From the NCBI GenBank assembly GCA_949825025.1, contig OX463778.1:52268364-52332363 (forward strand): a stretch of DNA of 64,000 nt, written 5' to 3'. Within the stretch, counting starts at the first letter, position 1. Each line of letters starts with the position of its first letter. The notes below the pieces were generated by a model that saw nothing but the letters and a program-made list of their open reading frames with translations, searched no databases and was not told the origin of the DNA. The position numbers were made by a program, and so were the translations under genes. This DNA is from Siphlonurus alternatus (Eukaryota; Arthropoda; Insecta; Ephemeroptera; Siphlonuridae). Of this stretch, positions 1 to 10,756 are shown one piece after another.

Positions 1-1382
1 AGTGTATAACCGATAAGAAGATGTATAATTTACAAACTACTGCATGAAAACATAAGCTGTGCTGATGACTAGATATTATAAAGTTCAGAGTACAAACAAG
101 TGTTTTAGAGTTGAAAAATTTGAGCCTTTGAAAAACAACTTTTTTGAGTCTATTTTTTGATTCCGAGTAGATTATTTTTTTCTCAATTTATTTCTCGAGG
201 CGTCATTAAAAAAAAAAAAATCTTCGAAGGCCGACGTTTCAAACGTTAACTCACCGTGATGTAGGGGAGTGCGTCCCTTGCCGTCGCCTACCAGCGCTGC
301 TCTCGGATCAGAGAGGAGCAGCAGCGAGCAGCAGGCCAGCGTCAGTTTCTCCCTGCAGGCAAGCCCCAGCGGCGTGGCTCCGTCACAATCCTGTTCCATC
401 GCAAGTGTTGGGGCTTGCTCTAGCAGGAACTTAATGAGGGGCTCTCGAGTCCTGAACCCTGCTTCGCCTCTGCACTTCTTCAAGGTGCTACACAGAGTAA
501 AAAGCATGTCAGATGTGGTATGCATATTAAAGTATGTACAGCAGCACAGAATCAATCATGTTATGGTAGTCTCTGTGCATGTTGTAGCATACACTTAAAA
601 TGAGGAGAAGAGTAACGTAGCTACGTTTGTAGATTTCATTTTTTCTTCCATTTTTGCACTTAAAATTTATGTTTCAGGTACTTAATTATACTATGAGCAA
701 AACAACAACAATCCTTCTGGAAAATGGAGAAAGGGCCATTGGAACTGGAGTACATACATACTTGACTCAGAATATTTTTATAAATTACATGTATGTTCTT
801 TTGCAACCAATTTTTAGTGAGAGTAAGACGCTTTCACATGCAGTTTCATGATCCATAAACGTAGTGTGTAGGATGCAAAAAAATTGCTATTTAATCATAT
901 GACCTGCAAAACATGCCGTAGCTTATAGCTGATACAATAATACTGATACTATGATGCTGAGGGAGTCAGCCGTAAGCAGGCACCGCGTGGTGGAATATGC
1001 ATAATCCACAATAGCAAGCAGGGGTGTATACATATGCCTGTTTATATATGTAATATGTATATACATACTACCTTTACTTTACTCTGATGATATGCATACT
1101 GTTTTTTTTTTTTTTTTTTATGGCAGCAGCAAAAATTCTATGAAGTTTGCAGCATTTCTAGTCTACTGCATACCAAAATTTTAGAGCATGTGAAAGCTCC
1201 ATTTTTGCAATATTTGATCATATATTATACAGGCTGAGAAAAGAACACACTTACCAATGCAGCAGTGAGCATCCCTTGGAATCTTTTATTAAAATGTCTG
1301 TGTCCTCTGCAAATTGTTTCAATAACTGCTTGAGGGCAGGCAAATCCCCATAAGATGCTGCAGTAAACAACAGGTATTCCAT
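1..1382 (-). CDS. Ankyrin-repeat protein A, 5' part (ASB-like paralogue, runs off the left edge)
   Basis: Two exons are visible. Exon 1 is 1382-1255 (ATG at 1382, 42 codons plus 2 nt, donor GTAAGT). Exon 2 is 487-255 (acceptor TAG, donor GTGAGT, phase 1). The joined frame stays open and gives an N-terminal helical cap (MEYLLFTAASYGD) followed by ankyrin motifs ending in DGATPLGLA and GRTPLHH. Exon sizes and intron phases (2, then 1) match the two downstream paralogues B and C exactly, so this is the 5' end of a third family member. An in-frame ATG at 1439 exists, but 1382 aligns with the starts of B and C. The ankyrin-rich third exon and any SOCS-box exon lie outside the window, so function is inferred only from the paralogues: a ubiquitin-ligase substrate adaptor. 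Confidence 0.8.
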
Positions 1383-1724
1383 GGCAGATGTAATCACAGG
1401 ATGTAAATTTCTATGCAAGTTCTTATCGCTACATTTCATAATACGTATACTTCATAATGGTATGCATAATCATGCCGATGGCAAATATGGCAAATATAAA
1501 CGGCCACAGGCCCAGAGATAATAAATATGCATTTATACAAAATAATAAATAAATAAAATAAAAATACAGATCGCGATAATATATTGTATAAACACAGGCC
1601 ACTGAACTATATAAACACAGGCCCACTTTTGTATGGTAAATATGTACTAATATTTAGTACATAATACATATTTGTTTTGTTTACCATTTTTCTCAACACA
1701 TTTTTTTTTTTTTCACTTATGATT

Positions 1725-1830
1725 GGCTGCTGAGAAAAAAACTTCTAGCAATATGCTCATTGATTGGTGGTTAAAAGCCGCCGAAAGCCGCTCGGCCGCT
1801 GCTAATAGGCTAATATGGCATTCAGCGCCA
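1725..1830 (-). promoter_or_regulatory. Promoter-like segment upstream of gene A
   Basis: Two CCAATCA boxes on the minus strand sit in a locally GC-rich stretch about 350-450 bp upstream of the gene A start codon. This fits an NF-Y-type promoter. There is no TATA box I would trust, so the assignment rests on composition and position only. Confidence 0.35.
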
Positions 1831-2159
1831 TTCATTTAAAAATTTGAAAATTAATAACATTGCAAGATTAGATTAGACGAGTCTACGTCAAAAGAACGGA
1901 AAATAAAAGAACGAAAACAATTTAAACGAAAGGCATTACACCGAAAACAAAAAGGACGAAAGTAATTTAACACGAAAACATTTTAAACGAAAATATAATT
2001 AACCGAAATGGAAAATGTGCGAATGCATTTATAACGAAACTTAAAAAACACGAAAGCATTTACAGCGAAAACATTTTAGCCGAATTCAATAATCACGAAA
2101 ACCATTTGGCCGATAGTTATTTGAACGAATTGGAAAACAACGAAAGTAAATTAGAACGA

Positions 2160-2420
2160 AAACATTTAAAACGAAATAAAAAATTCACGAAAACAATTTG
2201 GCCGAAAGTTATTTGAACGAAAACATTTTAGACGAATCAAAAAAGAACGAAAACAATTTGACCGAAAGTTATTTGAACGAAAACATTTAAGACGAATCAA
2301 AAAAGAACGAAAACAATTTGACCGAAAGTTATTTGAACGAAAACATTTAAGACGAATCAAAAAAGAACGAAAACAATTTGACCGACAGTTATTTGAACGA
2401 AAACATTTAAAACGAATGAA
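2160..2420 (+). repeat. 60-bp higher-order tandem repeat (4 x 15 bp), left arm
   Basis: Within the left foldback arm, a 60-bp unit made of four 15-bp submotifs recurs about four times with few changes. The submotif order is ACGAAAACAATTTGA, CCGAAAGTTATTTGA, ACGAAAACATTTAAG, ACGAATCAAAAAAGA. The neighbouring 1896-2160 holds more diverged 15-16-bp units. The open frame here simply repeats five-residue blocks and is not a gene. Confidence 0.85.
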
Positions 2421-3479
2421 AAAATCACGAATACAATTTGAACGAACGCTATTGAACCGAAATAAAAAACACCGATGAAGAAAAATATTAATAAAAAATT
2501 ATAAAAAAACATTTAAAAAAAAATTGTAAATTAAAACGAATGCAATAAAGAAGTATATTATACAGACTGAGCCAGAAATGGTGTTCCGAACCCATGCTAA
2601 AATTTGGGCAGGTTAACTTATTTGAGCTAGAAATTTGAAATTTGGCAAACGTAAAGCCAAGGGTTCCAGATTCTTTTGACATGTACGTGTTAAACAATTT
2701 TTAAAATTAATATTTCCTAACGTTTTAGGGGTTGATTCACGATTTGCATTTCTTCCTTATGGGATTTCCATGTTAAATTAAGTTGATAGAAAAATTTTAG
2801 CCGATTTGCACCAAAATTGGTTTTTAAGGTTTTCAGAGCACGTTGAATTTAACGGTGTAATTTAAAAAGTGGTGAAAACAACCCCTAATGAGATAATGAC
2901 CCATGTTACAGGAAAAAATGATGCTATCAAAATTTTGATTATGCCACTGAAACGGACTTATTTTTTTACCCCATAAACAACCTTTGAATTTTTTGAATCC
3001 GAGCAAGAGTTAACGATCTAATTTTTAGGGGTGAGGAAACACCATTAAATACAGCGTGCTCTGAAAACCTTAAAAACTAATTTTGGTGCAAATCGGCTAA
3101 AATTTTTCTATCAACTTAATTTAACATGGAAATCCCATAAGGAAGAAATGCAAATCGTGAATCAACCCCTAAAACGGTAGGAAATATTAATTTTAAAAAT
3201 TGTTTAACACGTGTATGTACATGTCAAAAGAATCTGGAACCCTTGGCTTTACGTATGCCAAATTCCAAATTTCTAGCTCAAATAAGTTAACCTTCCCAAA
3301 TTTTAGCATGGGTTCGGATTGTTCGGAACACCATTTCTGGCTCAGTCTGTATAATATACTTCTTTATTGCATTCGTTTTAATTTACATTTTTTTTTTAAT
3401 GTTTTGTTATAATTTTTTATTAATATTTTTCTTCATCGGTGTTTTTTATTTCGGTTCAATAGCGTTCGTTCAAATTGTA

Positions 3480-3790
3480 TTCGTGATTTTTTCATTCGTT
3501 TTAAATGTTTTCGTTCAAATAACTGTCGGTCAAATTGTTTTCGTTCTTTTTTGATTCGTCTTAAATGTTTTCGTTCAAATAACTTTCGGTCAAATTGTTT
3601 TCGTTATTTTTTGATTCGTCCAAAATGTTTTCGTTCAAATAACTTTCGGTCAAATTGTTTTCGTTCTTTTTTTATTTCGTCTTAAATGTTTTCGTTCAAA
3701 TATTTTTTCAGTCAAATTGTTTTCGTGGTTTTTGTATTCGTCTTAAATGTTTTCGTTCAAATAACTTTCGTTCAAATTGTTTTCGTGCTT
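3480..3790 (-). repeat. 60-bp higher-order tandem repeat, right arm
   Basis: This is the inverted counterpart of the left-arm array: the same 15-bp CGAAA-type units and 60-bp higher-order period read on the minus strand. More diverged units continue to about 3990. Confidence 0.85.
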
Positions 3791-4029
3791 ATTGAATTCG
3801 TATTAAAATAATTTCGTTCTAATTTACTTTCGTCCTTTTTAATTTCGGTCAAATTACTTTCGTACAAATTGTTTTTGTGATTTTTGTTCTCGTTATTATT
3901 TTGTTTCGTGTTAATTTAATTTCGTGGTAAATGATTTCGTTTATATTTGTTTTCGATGTAATTGTTTTCGGGATAAAGTCAGTCGTTGAAAATGCTTTCG
4001 TGATTTTTGTTTTCGTTGTTTTGACGTGA

Positions 4030-7000
4030 TACCGATTAGACAGTATAATACATTCAATATAAATTCTTCTGGCCTCTACGATTGCCATATAATTATGCGT
4101 ATGTATAAAAAAAATCATTAGTATGTTTATTGTTTGTAATAAGAATTAGTTTTTTTTTTGTTTTTAAAAACTGATTTTTTTTTCAATACTTCATTGCCTC
4201 GTGTCTATATATTATACCGTATTATACAACATAATACTATGTTGTATGTACACTTTTTGTGTTTAATAAAAGACTAATAAATTATATATGCAAGTATTTC
4301 TTATATATTAATCAATAACGAAAATGAAAATAAATGATAAAAAGTAAATATATCAAAATTATTAGTACTATAACCATCCTTATTTCCGTCCTGTCATTTA
4401 TTAGAAAGCTAATCGATCATGGTAAAATTGTTTTAATTTTGATCTTGACTTCATAAAGACGGACCCAATTATTTTCTTTCTCATGACAATGATATATCAA
4501 CCTAAAGAATTCTCATGTAGAAAGCTAGAGTCCATAATATATTAATGACCCAAAACTAATGGAAATATAATGGGTGTGATTAGAGATTACCAGGTTTCAC
4601 AATAATTTAGTAGCATTGAGAATTTAAGGCTTAAATATTATCACCTCAGAACAGGCCAATGTGGGGCCCCCCTCCCCTGGATCCGCGCCTGCCTCAGAAT
4701 ATAAGTGTTGTATAATTTTTTGATACTATTATGGACCTTGTGTACATGTACATAAGGTCCATAATAGTATCAAAACCTTGTGGTTTTTATAGGACATTTA
4801 CATTCTGAGACTTATGCATAATATATTTTGTTTTTTTATACAAGGATACACCTCTAACTTGTAAGAGCTTACAGCTCTCGGCTGGGTAATGAGTAGGGAA
4901 AGGATGTTGGCCACGGCCTATTACACATCCTAGCATTCGCTGAGGTGAGACTGAGGGAACTGTGGAAAATTCAGTTAGGATGGATACCTCTATTTTTTTT
5001 TTTTTATCAATGAAGCAAAAAGATGTCCAAAGCCTATGGAACTCCACTCAAGTGCATCACTGCAATTACATAAATTGTGGTCAGTGAGACAAGGTCATCT
5101 TCTTTTGTGCATTGCTGCATGCTAATAATAATCTAACATTTTATCACAAAAATTTAAATAAAAATTATTAATATTTTTACCATAATTTTATTCTTCATTA
5201 ACATACAAAATTTTCTTTAATCATTAATCCATTGAATGCTAAATCATGTAAGGAAATTGTGTTCCTTAGGTCAATCAAAGAACTTAGTACTGAATATATT
5301 TCAGGATTGTAGATAACAATCCAATATTATTTATAAGAACACTAATATAAAAATATAAACACACTAATTTGAAATATTTGCTGTTAAAATGAGATTCTTT
5401 TTCTTTTTAATGTAGAGCCAAAAATTACGCTGATATAGTTTAACTATTTAAGACCATTTTTTTTTTTTAAATTACTATATTTTTATGTAGATGTATTATT
5501 ATTAAAGAGAAAAAGGTATAATATTATAAGTTTGTATTGGATCAAAGACTTTTATTGAAAACTTGTTAGGTAAAAACACAAAATAAAATGTAGCAGCAGC
5601 AATTATTCTTTGTAAAAAATAAAGTTATTACCGACAAAACCACTATAGACCACCCAAAAGTTTTTTTTATATATATACATTAAAATTATTGATACTGCCA
5701 CAACAATGATGCTTTATACATGAGTCTATCTCTAGCACGATGTCCAATTAGTATTAATTACCTCCCTTTCAAAATTTTCTTATCAAAGTGTCAGAGCAAA
5801 TTTCAAATTAGCATTTTTTTTTTTTTTATGGAGCACAAATTAATTTAGAAGTATTACATAGAAATAATTATAATATATTCTAAACACTAACTTTAAAGGA
5901 TATTTTCTATTTTTAATGAAGAGAAAATAAAGTTGAACAAGAGCAAAAACCAGTTAAAATTTAGGATTACAAATAGAGCATAGGGTATATTTACTTAGGG
6001 CACTACAGACACACACATTAATTATTATTTACAAAAATGGAATTTGAAAACATCACAAAAAATATATTGTATTTTTTTTCTTTCTTATATGTTGGTAATA
6101 TAAAAACGGAAATATTAAAAAAACAAAACCAAGAAAAATGAAATAAAAGTAATATATATATAAAAAAAAAAAAAAAACCCAATGAACATTTTCACGAGTG
6201 TTAAATTTGTGATTTTGCTCTTGTCATACACGACTTTATTACTCTAAGGTCCAAAATGAACTGGCACAACACTTTGGGAAATCAATTGCCTTAATTTTAC
6301 TCTAAAAGACATTTGAAAGACAAATTTAAAGTTAGTAAAAAAAAAAAAAAAAAAAAAAACTAAAATCCAATTTTATTATTAAATGAATACAATAAGATTT
6401 CCCAAAACACAGTATTGTTACAGTATATGGATAACTACGCTACTTAAGAAAATAATATTCGTGTGCAACTCACGCACTAGATTTTTTAGTATAGTACCTG
6501 TACACCACGTAGATTTTACTGTAGAACAGTATTACTCCTATACACAACATCATTTTAATCATTTGCTGTCACACAAAGTGGTAGCTAAAATAATAATATT
6601 ATCATCCATTAATTTATATTTTTAAAAAAAAAAAGAAGAAAAACATGGTTAAAAAAATTAACCAAATATTTGAGAACTAAATAAATGATGTGACTTATCA
6701 TGCATTTTATATTACATGTATGTCAATATAGAAAAGTCCTTGAAATGAAAAATCATTTCAATTATTAAAATATTAACCACATTGACAGAAAACTAAAACT
6801 GGCTGATGTGATCTCACGTAGCTAAGGTGCAACCAAGATAGCAAATATTACGCAGTCACTCTTTTTTTTATATAGATATGAATCAGAGTTAGTTGTGCAA
6901 AATTTCGTTCAGGCTACGTGAGATACATAAACACACCATCTAATATATAAAACTTTAAATTGTTAATGTAGCATTGATTTGCGAGCTCACTCAAGATTGG

Positions 7001-7050
7001 TGCTAGCAGATTCTCTCTCAGTCACCGAACTTGCACCAAGCGGGTCGAAC
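4030..7050. other. AT-rich intergenic region with small repeats
   Basis: I see no coding exon. Contents: a LINE-tail-like motif near 4235-4285 (GTACACTTTTTGTGTTTAAT followed by AAA, also seen elsewhere in the window); a GC-rich fragment with a TGGATCCGCGCC core near 4660-4690; a perfect small palindrome at 4719-4777; an unassigned moderately GC-rich patch at 4840-5040; and many A/T homopolymers. The part just below 7050 is the likely 3' flank of HCF. Confidence 0.5.
4719..4777. repeat. Short near-perfect palindrome
   Basis: TTTTGATACTATTATGGACC is mirrored by its reverse complement around a central TACATGTACA-type core. It could be a miniature hairpin element or a cruciform-forming relic. 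No gene is involved. Confidence 0.7.
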
Positions 7051-7554
7051 ATTCAGCGCCGAGCCTGCGGGAACAAGTTAGGTCTTTACTTCAAATGAAA
7101 ACTAAAAACAAAAATATATGTGACAAAAAATAGACATGTGACATAATGGTGTTGTGTTAATTACACAAGGAGATTATTTGTTGCACCCTCCTCTAGCTTC
7201 CAAAAGATGGCACTGAGAGAGGTTTATTCTGAATAAATTATTTTTAAAATGGACTATGAAAATAGCTGAAAGTTTGAAATTAATTTTTAATTGACAATAA
7301 CCAAGTGTAAAATTAGCTTTTAACCCAACATTTTTTTTTTTTTTTAATAAACATAGAAAAATTATTTTTTAAAATCACAGCATGATAGGGTACATTTTGA
7401 TCTGAAAGTGTTCATACCATTTCTTTTTTCTTAAACGTATTAAAAAAATAAAAAAAAAAGCTATGCAGTACAATAATTTCTACTACAATATCTGATCACA
7501 GTGATCACTAATTTTCTTTTTATCAAACAAAGTAGAAAATTTATTGTGGTTTAC

Positions 7555-10500
7555 CTGTCTGTCTGCAGTTGCGGGCTTTGCATTTGCAATCTCCTGAAGC
7601 CACCTGACTTGGGTTGCCGGTCCGTAGCCCTTCTCGTTGCGTGCTGCAATCCTGAAGATGATCGCTGGCTTGGTGGATGTGTCAATGTGCGCAGCGGCCA
7701 GGGTTTCGTTGGCCACGGTGCACTGGTTCTTGGCCCCGCAGTACACCCGGACGAACGCCAGTTTGTTGGCGGCACTTGAGACAGTCTGAGCCTCGCCTTG
7801 GCCCGTCTGTGTTGCATTACGAACGGCCAGAAATACGGCAAACTCAGTGATTTCTCCCGCAGTGCACTGTGGAGGATCCCACGATAAATGAGCTCCCTCC
7901 ACAGATTTGGCTATCTTAATAGCAGATGGAGCTCCAGGGAAGCCCGGTAGAGAAGTTTTGAAGGCAGAAACTTCACTGTAAGGTCCACGGCCACAAGAGT
8001 TAATAGCTGCAACGCGGAATTTATACGCTGTACCAGGTTGTAGGTCAATCTTTTTAAGAGATGTGTCGAGAGAATCAATTTCTTTTTCTGCCATTAAATC
8101 TTCATGCAAATAATAGCTTTGTACTACACAAGATGTTCCTTTAATGATTCCAACATCATGCCAATGTGGTTCAGTCTTCTTTGGAACCACAGGTACAATT
8201 TTTGCTTCCTCCTCTTGTTTCCTTATCTCTTCTTCTTTTTTCTTAGCCTCTTCTTCCTGTTTCTTTGCCTCTTCTTCTTTTTTTTTAGCCTCTTCTTCCA
8301 GTTTCTTTGCCTCTTCTTCCTGTTTCTTTGCCTCTTCTTCCAGTTTCTTTGCCTCTTCTTCTTGTTTCTTTGCCTCTTCTTCCAGTTTCTTTGCCTCTTC
8401 TTCCAGTTTCTTTGCCTCCTCTTCTTGTTGTTTCTTTGTATCGTTCAATGCCTCCTCTTCATCAGCCGACTTAATTGCAGTTGAGGCCAGGGTTGAAAGT
8501 AAATCTGAAGAATTATTTTTAATGTCATCTACTTCCATAGGTTCTTCTTTTGGTGCACTTAATTCTAAAGTTTTCTGTTCTTCTTCTGATTTAGGTTTCT
8601 GATCCTCTTCCTTCTCAAGCTCTTTCTTGTCTTCATCAATTTTCTTGCTCACCTCTGGTTCCACAACGGGCTTTTCTTCTTGTTGAGTTGCTGAGCCTGA
8701 GGCCTCCCCTGGCCCCTGAGTGGCTGCAGGCTCCACGAGACCTGCCTCCGCTGCCAAGGCAGCAAGTGCAGCGTCTGTAGTCGCTGGCCCATCAGAAGCA
8801 GCAGCAAGTGTAGCTACTGCCTGACGTAAGGGAGTCTCTGTAGCCTCACTTGTTGACTGAACTGGCTCTGCCTTGATTGGCTCTGAACCAGTGTCAGTCC
8901 CGGAAGGAGTGAGTCTCATTGTCTTGGCCGGGGGTGGTGAAGCCACTGTCAGAGTGGTGACACCAGGAGAGCTGGCCGCTGTCGTTGGTCTCGTTAGCAT
9001 TATCATCTTGGGCTGCGAGGGTGCCTGAGTCGTTGTGCCCGAGGCTTGCACCGTGCGCAGCCCCGCAGCAGAAGTCACCATTATCAGCTGCTGTACGTTA
9101 CCACCACCAGCGCCGGGCTTGGTGATCACTATCATCTGTTTACCTTGCATACCAACAGGAACATTTTGACCTTTGTTCACAGTCATAACATTTGATGGTT
9201 TAACAGCTGTCAATAACTTGGTATTTCCAGCACCTCCACTGAAAAGCTTCATAATAGTAGCACCATGTGGAATGGTTTTTGTGGTTTCTCCTTGAATGGA
9301 AGTAACTTGTGTTCCTCCTGACATTCCAGCTTTACCTTGAAGTAAACTCATTTTAGGAATTGTGGCAAACGTCATTCCTTGACTTGTTTTGACAAGTGTT
9401 ACAATTTGTCCGCTTCCTGGTGCGCCTCCTGGTTTTTGTAGTATTATTTGTCTCCCTGGTTGGTTCAAAGATGAACCTTGGATGTATTTTCCATCTGGAG
9501 TCGCTAGTTTCAACACCTGTCCTCCTATAGAAGAGCCGTCTTTGAGTACCTGGGAGGTGCCAGGCTGCTGCACCAGAAGACTGGAGCCTATCTTCTGAGT
9601 GGCCGCTGCGGCGGTCGCCAGGGCTTGGATGCCAGACATCTGCTGCTGCAGGGGAGAGTTGGTCTGAGCTGCGGTGGCGATAGAACCCAAACTGACGGTA
9701 GTTGGAGTTGTGATGGTTGCTGGAGACAGCATTCGAGCCAAGCTGCTTCCTATCATGACAAAAAAAAAAAAATTAGCAATTCACCAATAAAACTTGAAAT
9801 CCAAATGACATTAGCCATGCCCCCAAAATGACGGTGTTAGTAGTTTCCTCGCCAAGAATCATAGGCAGTCTGTATCTCATTCATTAGAGCAAATCATTGA
9901 CAGCTAATAAATATCGTAAGTTGAATTTAAGTTAATTTAATTTTAGTTTAAAAAGGTAATAAAATTAATTTTATTCCTAGGAAATACGATATATAGTAAT
10001 TGAAATTCAGGTTTACTCCCATAAGAAATATCATTACGAGGTATCAATATAAATAGTTCCAAGTTGCCAAATCTATTTCTTGGACCAAGGAATAGCAGAG
10101 TGAATTGTTATAACTACTATTACGTACATGAGTAAATGATGTTACAATAATGTGACTGTACTGACGGGGGCTCTAGAAATGCATATTGCCTGGATTTTAG
10201 AGATGTTATTGCAACCATGTCCTGCATAAGTGAACTCTTTTCATCAGCAGACATCGTGATGCATAATAAAAAACATTGGTAGAAATTCAGCAAGCGTTAA
10301 GGAACGTTTTAAGAAGCGATTTTTATCCCAGGTAACAGGTAAGAAAAACGCTTCTTTAAAAAATGCTCCTTAAATCGTTACTTAACGCTTGCTGAATCGC
10401 TCCCATTGTTGCCAATATTCATTATTTGTTTGTTAAAGCTCCACATCATCATTAGATAAAATAAACTTCAGTAAATCAGCTGTCAGACAGACAAGGCTGG

Positions 10501-10701
10501 AACAAAAGAATAAAATTAACTTTTTCTTTTCTTTTATAAGCAATCGCCTCCCAGCCAAGACGAACATTATCAATATTAAATCTCAACTTTATTCTGATTG
10601 TGTGAAGATACCATTAATTAATAAAAAAAATAAAAAAAAAGGAGGAACCACATTTAATCTCAAAATTTTTATCAACAATTTAAAAGTGAGTTTAAATGCT
10701 A

Positions 10702-10756
<55 letters not shown>

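Larger units (their letters stand above)
1880..4033. mobile_element. Large foldback element with tandemly repeated arms
   Basis: This is an inverted repeat of about 2.15 kb centred near 2955. The left arm (about 1880-2850) is mirrored by the right arm (about 3055-4033) around a loop of roughly 200 bp. The outer halves of the arms are arrays of a degenerate 15-bp unit, each beginning CGAAA or CGAAT. The inner halves are non-repetitive: 2560-2700 mirrors 3200-3350. The outermost shared sequence is ACGTCAAAA on the left, mirrored at 4020-4029. Long inverted repeats made of short tandem units are the hallmark of Foldback (FB) transposons. No transposase frame is visible. Confidence 0.75.

Noticed and set aside
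2166..2360. Repetitive minus-strand frame (FRSN/CFRS units) as a possible gene
   Set aside because: It is a translation of the 15-bp foldback subrepeats with no start context or conserved protein feature.
1880..4033. CRISPR-like array of spaced repeats
   Set aside because: Units are contiguous and degenerate without unique spacers, arranged as inverted arms, in a eukaryotic genome.
8104..8602. Long plus-strand open frames rich in Ser/Phe/Leu
   Set aside because: They are antisense to the Glu/Lys minisatellite of HCF; the repeat keeps all frames open.
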